In this document: one piece after another, positions 47,583 through 59,780 of the stretch
Position numbering within the stretch: the stretch's first letter is position 1
How the letters are laid out: every line of letters begins with the position of its first letter
DNA from: Aegilops tauschii subsp. strangulata
Lineage: Eukaryota > Streptophyta > Magnoliopsida > Poales > Poaceae
Length of the DNA stretch: 64,000 nt
NCBI RefSeq assembly: GCF_002575655.3
Contig: NC_053039.3
Coordinates: forward strand, 45,261,290 to 45,325,289
Reading direction: 5' to 3'
The notes under the pieces: model-generated
Told to the model about the DNA's origin: nothing
Seen by the model: the letters and a program-made list of their open reading frames with translations, nothing else
The model's database searches: none
Made by a program: the position numbers and the translations under genes

Positions 47583-47792
47583 AACATTTAGTACCGGTTG
47601 GTGCTACCAACCGGTACTAATGGTCTACCAGCACCCGGGCCTGACTCGTGCCACGTGGTGGCACTTTAGCGCCGGTTCGTGCCGAACCGGTAGTAAAGGG
47701 GGGGCCTTTAGTCTCCACTCTTTAGTGCCGGTTGCAGAACCGGCACTAAAGGCCCTTACGCACCGGCGCTAAATCCCGTTTCTGCACTAGTG
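47583..47792. repeat. Right subterminal and terminal repeats of CACTA F
   Basis: TTTAGTACCGGTTGGTGCTA...CCAACCGGTACTAA, GCGCCGGTTCGTGCCGAACCGG, TTTAGTGCCGGTTGCAGAACC...CACTAAAGG, and the terminal CCCGTTTCTGCACTAGTG. They mirror the left end. Confidence 0.88.
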
Positions 47793-48232
47793 GATCTTGT
47801 GAAGTATGATGGTCTAAGGGATATTTGTTGATGAAGAGATGGACAAAATCATGGTGAATAAGCTCCTCATAGTGTTTTTGTTGACAGAAAGTATCGTTGT
47901 TTCTTTCCTAGGAAAGAAAGAAACTAGCAGATTTTTTACAAGGTCAATACACCTATCCACAATGTCATCCACAAATGAAAATACTACTTCCATTAGCGGG
48001 AGCCTCGAATATAATTTCCCTTAGGCTGCAGCTCAGATTATAATTAACCTGTTTTTGCTCCACTTTTTTACCCGCGTTCTAGTATCTCTTGTTCTCTAGC
48101 TTTTAGGCCCCTGTGAACTTTGATGCCGTGGAGTACATCTGGAAGAGGTCACAGCTATGGAAGAACACCGGCAGCATTAACATATCAAACTATTTTCTAA
48201 TAGTAAACTTTAGTTGTGTCATTCCCTAACTA
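47793..48232 (+). pseudogene. bZIP copy 2 downstream flank, right of the CACTA insertion
   Basis: Resumes the flank broken at 27799 and aligns to copy 1 from about 23206: GATCTTGTGAAGTATGATGG, GTGAATAAGCTCCTCATAGTG and TTTTAGGCCC. It ends with TAAACTTTAG, the same breakpoint that ends the copy 1 unit at about 23649. Non-coding. Confidence 0.85.
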
Positions 48233-49445
48233 GGTATATATTGTGCTTTTAGTGACTTGCTTAAACATATGTCTAATGCATTTGTCAACATGTTCATAAA
48301 TTATTTCTAACGAACTTACACTCACTTTACTATTCTTGTTTTAGATAATAAATATTATTTTCATCAATTTTCATGAGCTGTCCTGACCTTACCTAATGAC
48401 CTCATAAATTATTTTATGTGTTATAATTTGAATATCCTAGCTACTTTTCTACATTACAACCAATTCGAGAATAACATAGTTTGGATGGGACATGTACATT
48501 TACAATTACTCGAGAAACATAGCTTGTGTGTCCTAACTGGATTTTTTTTCTACATTTATAAATTCATTTGTTCCTAGCTTCATTTGTAGTAGATCAATTA
48601 TTTTAGTCCTAGGTTACCATTTTATCTTATTCGGAGAACTTAATGTGTTATGAGATTTAAGTCCTCGTGTGGTATGTGTTTTCCATTTTGTCTCATAAGA
48701 TTTACATCCTCAATCAGTTCACAAGTCTACTTATTATATTCATATAGTGTACATTACTTTCATGTTGTAAGAATGCATTGTTTTTTGCATTAACATCATA
48801 TTGATATTTTAATGGCTTCTGATGCTGGTGAGATTTAATGGTTCTCATGTGTCAAATGGTTTATACCAAGAGATCAGCCCCAAAGTGGTGCAACCAGAGC
48901 AACTAAAATACATAATCAGCTCATACAGCTCTAGCAATCTCAACAAACACAAGAGGCATGTGATAATTTCACCATGCATCTTCAAGGTGATTCCAAATGC
49001 AAAGTATATGCAGGAAAGTATATGGGATGCATAGTATTTTCTTGTAAAATTACTTTGTGGAATATTTTGCCATTTTTTGTTGTGTGGTGATCCATAGATA
49101 TTTCGTTAGATGTTGCGCATATGTCTCATTCATACTTGGACGGAGGTTGGATTACACACACACAGACACACACACACACATATATAATACTTCATACTGG
49201 AATAATGTCAAGTTAATTCTCTTATTATATTTTGTCTTTCTATAAATGCTTCTAGTTGCAGTGCATCATACACATTCAGCAATCATGTGATCCTAGTTTG
49301 CATCTTTATATTACATGATGAACATATGTTTCTGCATGTTCGGTACCTTCTCCCTTGGCAAACGACATGTCTAGGGCACTGTTCTCTACTTCTTGTGGAG
49401 TATGCCGGTCCAAGGGATATTTGTTAATGAAGGGAGGAAGAAGAC
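48233..49445 (+). pseudogene. bZIP copy 3: intron 3, exon 4 remnant and 3' flank only
   Basis: The start matches intron 3 of copy 1 from about 22085 and of copy 2 from about 26115 (GTATATATTGTGCTTTTAGTGACTTGCTTAAA). A degenerate exon 4 lies near 48885-48965 (CTCTAGCAATCTCAACAAACACAAG). The 3' flank follows with GATGTTGCGCATATGTCTC, an AC microsatellite near 49156-49181, and CCAAGGGATATTTGTTAATG before the second CACTA at 49446. No coding capacity. It shares the left breakpoint with copy 2. Confidence 0.85.
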
Positions 49446-49488
49446 CACAAGTAGAAAACAGGGCACTTGTCCCCGTTCCAGAGGACCT

Positions 49489-51585
49489 TGTTGGGGAACG
49501 CAGTATTTCAAAATGTTTCCTACGATCACGCAAGATCTATCTAGGAGATGCATAGCAACGAGACAGGAGAGTGTGTCCACGTACCCTCGTAGACCGAAAG
49601 CGGAAGCGTTTACTAACGCGGCTGATGTAGTCGAGCGTCTTCACGATCCAACCGATCCAAGTACCAAACATGCGGCACCTCCGTGTTCAGCACACGTTCA
49701 GCACGATGACGTCCCTCGAGCTCTTGATCTAGTTGAGAACGAGGGAGAGTTCCGTCAGCACGACGGCGTGGCGACGGTGATGATGATGTTCCCGGGCGCA
49801 GGGCTTCGCCTAAGCACTACGACGATATGACCGAGGTGTGTAACTGTGGAGGGGGCACCGCACACGGCTAAGACAAATCTTGGAGTGCCTTTGGGGTGCC
49901 CCCTTCCCACGTATATAAAGGAGGGAGGGAGGGAGAGAGGCCGGCCCTCCTAGGGGCGCGCCAAGTGTAGGGAGTCCTACTAGGACTCCCAAGTCCTAGT
50001 AGGATTCCCTTCCCTTTTCGGAGTGGGAAAGAAGGAAAGGAGGGAGAGGGAGAAGGAAAGGGGGGCCGCGCCCCCACCCCTTGTCCAATTCGGTTTGGGC
50101 AGGGGGAGGTGCGCGCCACCTCGTGGCCCTTCTTCTCTCTCTCCACTAAAGCCCAATAAGGCCCATTAACTTCCCCGACGAATTCCCGTAACTCTCAGGT
50201 ACTCCGAAAAATACCCGAATCACTCAGAACTATACCTGGCCATACCTCGGGCCGGGCCGGGCTTTGGGCCGGGCCTAGCCAAGCCCGACGCAAAAAACCC
50301 AGGCCCGAGCCCGACCTGGCCCGGCCGTCGGGCCTGTTTTCTGGGCCCGAGCCCGGCCCAAACACGTAAAAGCCCGTCGGGCTTCGGCCCGGCCCGGCCC
50401 GTCCTTCAGGAAAACGCGAAAACGATGGGCCCGGGCCCGGCCCGGCCCGGTCTTCGGGCTCAAAATCTAGGCTCGAGCCCGGCTCGGGAGCGGCGTCGGG
50501 CCGGGCCGGGTCGGGCTTTTTCGGGCCGGGTCGGGCTTTTTCGGGCCGGGCCGTTCGGGCCGGGCTGCCCATGGCCAGGACTACTCGGAACCATTCCGAT
50601 GTCCGAATATAGCCTTCCAATATATGAATCTGTACCTCTCGACCATTTCGAGACTCCTCGTCATGTCCGTGATCTCATTCGGGACTCTGAACTACCTTCG
50701 GTCATCAAATCACATAACTCATAATACAAATCGTCATCGAACGTTAAGCGTGCGGACCCTACGGGTTCGAGAACTATGTAGACATGACCGAGACACATCT
50801 TCGGTCAATAACCAATAGCGGAACCTGGATGCTCATATTGGCTCCTACATATTCTACGAAGATCTTTATCGGTCAAACCGCATAACAACATACGTCATTC
50901 CCTTTGTCATCGGTATGTTACTTGCCCGAGATTCGATCGTCGGTATAATCATACCTAGTTCACTCTCGTTACTGGCAAGTCTCTTTACTCGTTCCATAAT
51001 GCATCATCCCGCAGCTAACTTATTAGTCACATTGCTTGCAAGGCTTATAGTGATGAGCATTACCGAGAGGGCCCAGAGATACCTCTCCGATACACGGAGT
51101 GACAAATCCTAATCTCGATCTATGCCAACCCAACAAACACCTTCGGAGACACATTTACAGCATCTTTATAATCACCCAGTTACGTTGTGACGTTTGATAG
51201 CACACAAGGTGTTCCTCCGATATTCGGGAGTTGCATAATCTCATAGTCAGAGGAATATGTATAAGTCATGAAGAAAGCAATAGCAATAAAACTTAACGAT
51301 CATTATGCTAAGCTAACGGATGGGTCTTGTCCATCACATCATTCTCTATTGATGTGATCCCGTTCATCAAATGACAACACATGTCTATGGTCAGGAAACT
51401 TAACCATCTTTGATTAACGAGCTAGTCAAGTAGAGGCATACTAGGAACACTCTGTTTGTCTATGTATTCACACATGTACCAAGTTTCCGGTTAATACAAT
51501 TCTAGCATGAATAATAAATATTTATCATGGTATAAGGAAATATAAATAACAACTTCATTATTGCCTCTAGGGCATATTTCCTTCA
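49489..51585 (-). repeat. 3' LTR of element D, 2097 bp including a nested MITE
   Basis: TGTTGGGGAACG ... GGCATATTTCCTTCA. After removal of 50231-50591 (MITE plus one target copy) it is about 1736 bp and aligns with 56643-58352. The polypurine tract GTGGGAGAC is adjacent on the minus strand. Confidence 0.93.
50231..50583. mobile_element. GC-rich hAT-like MITE, 353 bp, 8-bp target duplication
   Basis: Ends TATACCTGGCCAT and ATGGCCAGGACTA are imperfect inverted repeats. CTCAGAAC (50223-50230) and CTCGGAAC (50584-50591) flank it with one mismatch. The other LTR of element D has the empty site (ATCACTCGGAACCATTCC, near 57356). The interior is built from GGGCCGGGCC repeats, which produce spurious open frames on both strands. 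The hAT assignment rests on the 8-bp duplication. Confidence 0.88.
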
Positions 51586-54500
51586 GTCTCCCACTTGCAC
51601 TAGAGTCAATAATCTAGTTCACATCGCCATGTGATTTAACACCAATAGTTCACATATTTACATGATTAACACCCATAGTTCACATCGCCATGTGACCAAC
51701 ACTCAAAAGGTTTACTAGAGTCAATAATCTAGTTCACATTGCTATGTGATTAACACCCAAGAGTAATAAGGTGTGATCAAGTTTTTCTTGTGAGAGAAGT
51801 TTTAGTCTACGGGTCTGCCACATTCAGATTTATATGTATTTTGCAAATTTTCTATGTCTACAATGCTCAGCACGGAGCTACTCAAGCTAATTGCTCCCAC
51901 TTTCAATATGTCTCCAGATTGAGACTTAGAGTCATCTGGATTAGTGTCAAAGCTTGCATCGACGTAACCCTTTACGACGAACTTTTTGTCACCTCCATAA
52001 CCGAGAAAACATGTCCTTATTCCACTAAGGATAATTTTGACCGATGTCCAGTGATCCACTCCTGGATAATTATTGTACCCTCTTGCCAAACTCATGGTGA
52101 GGTACACAATAGGTCTGGTACACAACACAGCATACTTTATAGAACCTATGAATGAAGCATAGGGAATGACTTTTCATTCTCTTTCTATTTTCTGCTATGG
52201 TCGGGTCTTGAGTCTTTACTCAACTTCACACCTTGTAACATAGGCAAGAACTCCTTCTTTGATTGTTCCATTTTGAACTACTTCAAAAACTTGTCAAGGC
52301 ATGTACTCATTGAAAATTTTTATCAAGCGTCTTGATCTATCTCTATAGATCTTGATGCCCAATATGTAAGTAGCTTCACCGAGGTCTTTCTTTTTAAAAA
52401 CTCCTTTCAAATACTCCTTTATGCTTTCCAGAAAATTCTACATCATTTCCGATCAACAATATGTCGTTCACATATACTTATCAGAAAGGTTGTAGTGCTC
52501 CCACTCACTTTCTTGTAAATATAGGCTTCACCGCAAGTCTGTATAAAACTATATACTTTGATCAACTCATCAAAGAGTATATTCCAACTCCGAGATGCTT
52601 GCACCAGTCCATAGATGGATCGCTGGTGCTTGCACATTTTGTTAGCACCTTTAGGGTTGGCAAAACCTTCTGGTTGCATCATATACAACTCTTCTTTAAT
52701 AAGTCCATTAAGGAATGTAGTTTTGATATCCATTTGCCAGATTTCATAAAAGGCGGCAATTGCTAACATGATTCGGACAGACTTAAGCATCGGTATGAGT
52801 GAGAAAATCTCATCGTAGTCAACACCTTGAACTTGTCGAAAAAACCTTTTGCGATAATTCGAGCTTTGTAGATAGTAACAAAACCATCAGCGTCCGTCTT
52901 CCTCTTGAAGATCCATTTATTCTCAATGGCTTGCCGATTATCGGGCAAGTCCACCAAAATCCATACTTTGTTCTCATACATGGATCCCATCTCAGATTTC
53001 ATGGCATCAAGCCATTTTGCGGAATCTGGGCTCATCATCGCTTCCTCATAGTTCGTAGGCTTGTCATGGTCTAGTAACATGACTTCCAGGACAAGATTAC
53101 CGTACCACTCTGGTGTGGAACATGCTCTGGTTGACCTACGAGGTTTGGTAGTAACTTGATCTGAAGTTTCATGATCATTATCATTATCATTAGCTTCCTC
53201 TCTAGTTGGTGTAGGCATCACGGGAACAGATTTCCCTGATGAGCTACTTTCCAAATTGAGAGAAGGTACAATTACCTCATAAAGTTCTACTTTCCTCCCA
53301 CTCACTTCTTTCGAGAGAAACTCCTTCTCTAGAAAGGATCCATTCTTAGCAGCAAAAATCTTTGCCTTCGGATCTGTGATAGAAGGTGTACCCAACAATT
53401 TCTTTTGGGTATCCTATGACGACGCACTTCTCCGATTTGGGTTCGAGCTTATCAGGTTGAAGCTTTTCCACATAAGCATCGCAACCCCAAACTTTAAGAA
53501 ACGACGGCTTAGGTTTCTTGCCAAACCACAGCTCATACAGTGTCGTCTCAACGGATTTAGATGGTGCCCAATTTAACGTGAATGCAGCTGTCTCTAATGC
53601 ATAACCCAAAAACGATAGTGGTAAATCGGTAAGAGACATCATAGATCGCACCATATCTAATAAAGTATGGTTACTACGTTCGGACACACCATTACGCTGT
53701 GGTGTTCCAAGTGGCGTGAGTTATGAAACTATTCCACATTGTTTTAAATGAAGGCCAAACTCGTAACTCAAGTATTCGCCTCCGCGATCAGATCGTAGAA
53801 ACTTTATTTTCTTGTTATGATGATTCTCCACTTCACTCTGAAATTCTTTGAACTTTTCAAATGTTTCAGACTTATGTTTCATTAAGTAGATATACCCATA
53901 TCTAATCAAAACATATGTGAAGGTCAGAAAATAACAATACCCGCCGCGAGCCTCAACACTCATCGGATCGCATACATCAGTATGTATTATTTCCAATAAG
54001 TCAGTTGCTCGCTCCATTGTTCCGGAGAACGGAGTCTTAGTCATCTTGCCCATCAGCATGGAGTTTCTTCATGCGCTTTACACCAATATGACCTAAACGG
54101 CAGTGCCACAAATAAGTTGCACAGTCATTATCAACTTTGCATCTTTTGGCATCAATATTATGAATATGTGTATTACTGCAATCGAGATTCAATAAACCCT
54201 TTACATTGGGTGTATGACCATAGAAGGTTTTATTCATGTAAACAGAACAACAATTATTCTCGGACTTAAATGAATAACCGTATTGCAAACATGATCCAAT
54301 CATATTCATGCTCAACACAAACACCAAATAACATTTATTTTAGGTTCAACACTAATCCCGAAGGTAAAGGGAGTGTGCGATGGTGATCTTATCAACCTTG
54401 GAATCACTTCCAACACACATCGTCACCTCGCCCTCAACTAGTCTCTGTTCATTTTGTAACTCCTGTTTCAAGTTACTAATCGTAGCAACTGAACTAGTAT

Positions 54501-56642
54501 CAAATACCCAGGGGCTACTTCGAACACTAGTAAAGTACACATCAATAACATGCATATCATATATACTTTTGTTCACTTTGCCATCCTTCTTATCCACCAA
54601 GTGATTTGGGGCAGTTCCGCTTCCAGTGATTATTCCATTTGCAGTAGAAGCACTCAGTTCCAGGCTTAGGTCTAGCTTTGGGCTTCTTCATGGGAGTGAC
54701 AACTTGCTTGTCATTCTTTTTAAAGTTCCCTTTCTTTTTCTTTGCCCTTTTTCTTGAAACTAGTGGTCTTGTTAACCATCAACACTTGATGCTCTCTTCT
54801 TGATTTCTACCTTCGCCGATTTCAGCATCGCGAAGAGCTTGGGATTGTTTTCGCTATCCCTTGCATATTATAGTTCATCACAAAGTTCCAGTAACTTGGT
54901 GATAGTGACGAGAGAACTCTATCAATCACTATCTTATCTGGAAGATTAACTCCCACTTGATTCAAGCGATTGTAGTACTCAAACATTCTGAGCACATGCT
55001 CACTGGTTGAGCTATTCTCCTCCATCTTGTAGGCAAAGTACTTGTCAGAGGTCTCATACCTCTCGACACGGGCATGAGATTGAAATACCAATTTCATCTC
55101 TTGGAACATCTCATATGCTCCGTGGCGTTCAAAACGTTTTTGAAGTCCCAGTTCTAAGCCGTAAAGCATGGTGCACTAAACTATCAAGTAGTCATCATAC
55201 CAAGCTTTGTCAAACGTTCATAATGTCTGCATCTGCTCCTGCAATAGGTCTGTCACCTAGCGGTGCATCAAGGACATAATTCTTCTGTTCAGCAATGAGA
55301 ATAATCCTCAGATCACGGACCAAGTCCGCATCATTGCTACTATCATCTTTCAACTTATTTTTCTCTAGGAACAAATCAAAATAAACGGGGAGCTACATCG
55401 CGAACTATTGATCTACAACAACATAGATATGCAAAAACTATCAGGACTCAGTTCATGATAAAATAAAGTTCAATTAATCATATTACTTTAAGAACTCCCA
55501 CTTAGATAGACATCCCTCTAGTCATCTAAGTGATCACATGATCCATATCAACTAAACCATGTCTGATCATCACGTGAGATGGAGTAGTTTTCAATGGTGA
55601 ACATCACTATGTTGGTCATATCTACTATATGATTCATGTTCGACCTTTCGGTCTCAGTGTTCCGAGGCCATATCTGCATATGCTAGGCTCGTCAAGTTTA
55701 ACCCGAGTATTCTGCACGTGCAAAACTGGCTTGCACCCGTTGTATGTGAACGTAGAGCTTATCACACCCGATCATCACGTGGTGTCTTGGCACGACGAAC
55801 TGTAGCAACGGTGCATACTCAGGGAGAACACTTATACCTTGAAATTTAGTGAGGTATCATCTTATAATGCTACCGCCGTACTAAGCAAAATAAGATGCAT
55901 AAAGGATAAACATCACATGCAATCAAAATATGTGACATGATATGGTCATCATCATCTTGTGCCTTTGATCTCCATCTCCAAAGCATCGTCATGATCTCCA
56001 TCGTCACCGGCTTGACACCTTGATCTCCATCGTAGCGTCGTTGTCGTCTCGCCAACTATTGCTTCCACGACTATCGCTACCGCTTAGTGATAAAGTAAAG
56101 CAATTACATGGCAATTGCATTTCATACAATAAAGCGACAACCATAAGGCTCCTGCCAGTTGCCGATAACTTTTACAAAACATGATCATCTCATACAACAA
56201 TTTACATCTCATCACGTCTTGACCATATCACATCACAACATGCCCTGCAAAAACAAGTTAGACGTCCTCTACTTTGTTGTTGCAAGTTTTACGTGGCTGC
56301 GACGGGCTTCTAGCAAGAAATGTTCTTACCTACGCATAAAAACCACAACAATTTTTCGTCAAGTGTGTTGTTTTAACCTTCAACAAGGTCCGGCCGTAGT
56401 CAAACTCGATTCAACTAAAGTTGGAGAAACAGACACCCGCTAGCCACCTATGTGCGAAGCATGTCGATAGAACCAGTCTCATGAACGCGGTCATGTAATG
56501 TCGGTCCGGGCCGCTTTATCCAACAATACCGCCGAATCAAAGTAAGACATTGGTGGTAATCAGTATGACTATTATCGCCCACAACTCATTGTGTTCTACT
56601 CGTGCATATAACATCTACGCATAGACCTGGCTCTGATACCAC
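51586..56642 (-). pseudogene. Element D internal region: gag-pol remnants, leader and primer binding site
   Basis: Minus-strand segments, from the 3' side: RNase H (51802-52128, VVKGYVDASFDTNPDDS), RT (52443-52790, QMDIKTTFLNGLIKEELYMM; the YVDD box is destroyed), and integrase C-terminus plus RT start (52763-53398). Next come the integrase core (53346-53687 and 53721-54059, LRSDRGGEYLSYEFG), zinc finger (54037-54327, HCRLGHIGVKRMKKLH) and protease (54352-54600). The protease motif is FDTSS rather than FDTGS, a change in the catalytic loop. Gag follows (54822-55169, RRFERHGAY-like KRFERHGAYEMFQEM). The leader is 55400-56628. Frameshifts and stops separate all of these. Confidence 0.9.
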
Positions 56643-58352
56643 TGTTGGGGAACGCAATATTTCAAAAAAAATTCTACGATCACGCAAGATCTATCTAGGA
56701 GATGCATAGCAACGAGACGGGAGAGTGTGTCCACATACCCTCAAGACCTAAAGCGGAAGCATTTAGTAACGCGGTTGATGTAGTCGAACGTCTTCACGAT
56801 CCAACCGATCCAAGTACCGAACGTACGGCACCTCCGTGTTCAGCACGTTCAGCACGATGACGTCCCTCGAGCTCTTGATCCAGTTGAGAATGAGGGAGAT
56901 TTCCGTCAGCACGATGGCGTGGCGACGGTGATGATGATGTTACCAGCGCAGGGCTGCGCCTAAGCACTATGACGATATGAACGAGGTGTGTAACTGTGGA
57001 GGGGGGCACCGCACATGGCTAAGACAAATCTTGGAGTGCCTTTGGGGTGCCCCTGCCCACGTATATAAAGGAGGGAGGGAGAGAGGCCGGCCCTCCTAGG
57101 GGCGCCCCAAGTGTAGGGAGTCTTACTAGGACTCCCAAGTCCTTGTAGGATTCCCTTTCCTTTTCGGAGTGAGAAAGAAGGAAAGGAGGGAGAGGGAGAA
57201 GGAAAGGGGGGCCGCGCCCCCACCCCTTGTCCAATTCGGTTTGGGCAGGGGGGCCACCTTGTGGCCCTTCTTCCCTCTCTCCACTAAATCTCAATAAGGC
57301 CCATTAACTTCCCAGGAGAATTCCCGTAACTCTCAAGTACTCCGAAAAATACCAGAATCACTCGGAACCATTCCGATGTCCGGATATAGCCTTCCAATAT
57401 ATGAATCTTTACCTCTCGACCATTTTGAGACTCCTCGTCATGTCCGTGATCTCATCCGGGACTCCGAACAAACTTTGGTCATCAAATCACATAACTAATA
57501 GTACAAATCGTCATCAAACGTTAAGCGTGCAGACCCTACGGGTTCGAGAACTATGTAGACATGAACGAGACACATCTCCGGCAACAACCAATGGTGGAAC
57601 CTGGATGCGGCTCCTACATATTCTACGAAGATCTTTATCGGTCAAACCGCATAACAACATATGGCATTCCCTTTGTCAGCGGTATGTTACTTGCCCGAGA
57701 TTCGATCATCGGTATCATCATACCTAGTTCAATCTCGTTACCGGCAAGTCTCTTTACTCGTTTCTTAATGCATCATCCCGCAACTAACTCATTAGTCACA
57801 TTGCTTGCAAGGCTTATAGTGATGAGCATTACCGAGAGGGCCCAGAGATACCTCTCTGATACATGAAGTGACAAATCCTAATCTCGATCTATGCCAACCC
57901 AACAAACACCTTCGGAGACACCTGTAGAGAATCTTTATAATCACCCAGTTACGTTATGACGTTTGATAGCACACAAGGTGTTCCTCCGGTATTCGGTAGT
58001 TGCATAATCTCATAGTGAGAGGAATATTTATAAGTCATGAAGAAAGTAATAGCAATAAAACTTAACGATCATTGCTAAGCTAACGGATCGGTCTTGTCCA
58101 TCACATCATTCTCTAATGATGTGATCCCGTTCATCAAATGACAACACATGTCTATGGTCAGGAAACTTAACCATCTTTGATTAACGAGCTAGTCAAGTAG
58201 AGGCATACTAGGGACACTCTTTTTGTCTATGTATTCACACATGTACCAAGTTGCCGGTTAATACAATTCTAGCATGAATAATAAACATTTATCATGGTAT
58301 AAGGAAATATAAATAACAACTTCATTATTGCCTCTAGGGCATATTTCCTTCA
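56643..58352 (-). repeat. 5' LTR of element D, 1710 bp
   Basis: TGTTGGGGAACGCAATATTT ... GGCATATTTCCTTCA, adjacent to an intact primer binding site and followed by GACCT (58353-58357). No nested element. Confidence 0.94.
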
Positions 58353-58844
58353 GACCTTTAGTCCTGGTTGGTTCTGGAACCGGGACAAAACGATCAGGAC
58401 TAAAGCCCCTCACTTTTAGTCTCGGTTGGCTTACGAACTATGACTAAAGGAGCTCCACGTGGCCATTGTGGGGCGCCCAGGAAGGAGGACTTTTAGTCCC
58501 GGTTGGTAACACCAACCGGGACTAAAAGGCAGCCACGCGTCAGCAGCTCCCAAGCGCTGGGGTTTTTTTTTTTTTAAGGGGGAGTTTAGGGGTTTCGTAT
58601 TGTGTTAGCTACCTAATAGAGAGAAGTGACATCACTTTCTTCGTGCTTGGTCGATGCTAGCTACTACATATATAGAGAACTCAACACTAGCTAGTAAGCA
58701 AATGAAGGAAACCATTAATTACATAAGATCGTCATGAACATATATAGAGAGAAGTGACCTCTCTTTCTCCGTGCTTGGTCGAACAACAAGTTTTCGTATA
58801 TCTATCCGATGCTACTACATATATACAATATAACATCCCTGACA
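58353..58844. repeat. Subterminal region of CACTA E
   Basis: TTTAGTCCTGGTTGGTTCTGG...CGGGAC, TTTTAGTCTCGGTTGG, and the near-perfect hairpin TTTTAGTCCCGGTTGGTAAC / CACCAACCGGGACTAAAA (58491-58528). A T-run (58563-58574) and a direct repeat of AGAGAAGTGAC (58621 and 58751) follow. No gene. Confidence 0.8.
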
Positions 58845-59780
58845 TCATGAAGCGCCAAACTCCCATTGAATTTCCGTATGGTATTCTACCTTTTCATGTA
58901 TGACGTGGTCAAGAAAGAATCCCGCCAATTCCTCTTGAATTGCTCGTATGCGATCATGTGGTAGGAGTTCATCCCGCATATGCCAGATCTAATTTAAAGA
59001 AGGGGTCAATACATATATGAATGAAACTCAACACAATTGATGGTAATAAAATAAAAAATTGTGAATATTGTTTACGTACTTCAAATTGTTTGTCAGACAA
59101 GAAGCCCCGCTCAGAGGTCCAGTGGCGAATAAACTCGCAAACGTAGTATCGACATAAATTATTCCCGCCTGCCTGCCACAAGCACTTTACGAGAATAGAG
59201 TTCAATCAAACTGATAATCAAGCATGATAATGGTATTGATGAAACTAGAATCAACGAGAGATGCGCGGAACTAGCTAGTACTACTTACTTTGGGGTGTGT
59301 AAATCGCAGCTCGTTCTTCAGACCCGGAACCATTCCGGTGAAATTTTTCCAAACCCTGCCAGGAAAAGAAAATGAACGAAAGTTGCCGATATGGTGCGAT
59401 AATGATTGAACTTACTTCTGGAGCATTGCAGTCATGTCCGCATAATCCTTGGGATCTTTACGTCTCGAGTCTAAGACAGTTACTACTCCCCCGTCAAGCT
59501 TAATGGATAGCAGAATAAAGTGGAACCTGCGCACGCATAACTCATCAATTACACTACTTAACCTCGAGTAAGCGAAACCGAATATGCACAAGACAGTAAC
59601 ACTCACTTGAAATTGTAAGGAAAGAGTATTTCCCTTTTGTTTTGATGCCAAAGGAACGCTTGTAGCAAGTTTTCCTCAGTATCTTCAACTCTATTTTGTA
59701 TCGTCCATTCATTTACGGTATTTGGGCTAATGAACCCAATGTCATAGATCTGTCCTCTTTTGCATTCGACGATCTTCAAT
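58845..59780 (-). pseudogene. CACTA E Ulp1/C48-like protease, C-terminal exons, N-terminal part missing
   Basis: Minus-strand exons by GT-AG reading are 59780-59607 (IGFISPNTVNEW ... REILFPYNF), 59526-59416 (FHFILLSIKLDGGVVTVLDS), 59355-59289 (VWKNFTGMVPGLKNELRF), 59184-59080 (CLWQAGGNNLCRYYVCEFIR) and 58988-58845 (IWHMRDELLPHDRIRAIQEEL ... EFGAS, TGA). His, Asp, Gln and Cys of the C48 protease site are all present, and the phases fit through these exons. It is the diverged counterpart of the Ulp1 part of CACTA F. Upstream sequence breaks off near 59870. The absent N-terminal region makes it a fragment, although the domain itself is open. Confidence 0.82.

Larger units (their letters stand above)
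27800..47792 (+). mobile_element. CACTA (En/Spm-type) DNA transposon F, Caspar-like, about 20 kb, TSD GAT
   Basis: The left end is CACTAGTAGAAAAAGGG at 27800 and the right end is CCCGTTTCTGCACTAGTG ending at 47792, an imperfect terminal inverted repeat. GAT flanks both ends (27797-27799 and 47793-47795), the 3-bp duplication expected of this superfamily. The flanks join copy 2 of the bZIP flank (CTTCGAT and CTTGTGAAGTATGATGG, as at 23200-23225). Subterminal TTTAGTACCGGTT units lie near both ends. It encodes a TNP2-type transposase (29067-32327) and a second gene with a Ulp1 domain (34648-47317), both on the plus strand. Copia C (37063-45540) is nested; without it the element is about 11.5 kb. 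The Caspar name is from memory. Confidence 0.95.
49489..58352 (-). mobile_element. Ty1-copia element D (Angela/WIS group), TSD GACCT
   Basis: LTRs are 49489-51585 (3', enlarged by a MITE) and 56643-58352 (5'). GACCT lies at 49484-49488 and 58353-58357. The primer binding site at 56629-56641 reads TGGTATCAGAGCC on the minus strand. The internal region has gag to RNase H in order but with many breaks. It is inserted about 40 bp inside CACTA E. Confidence 0.95.

Noticed and set aside
50195..50724. Pro/Gly/Arg-rich frames on both strands, including a 141-codon minus-strand frame
   Set aside because: They lie in the GGGCCGGGCC MITE and LTR of element D. The sister LTR lacks them, so they are artefacts of the insertion.
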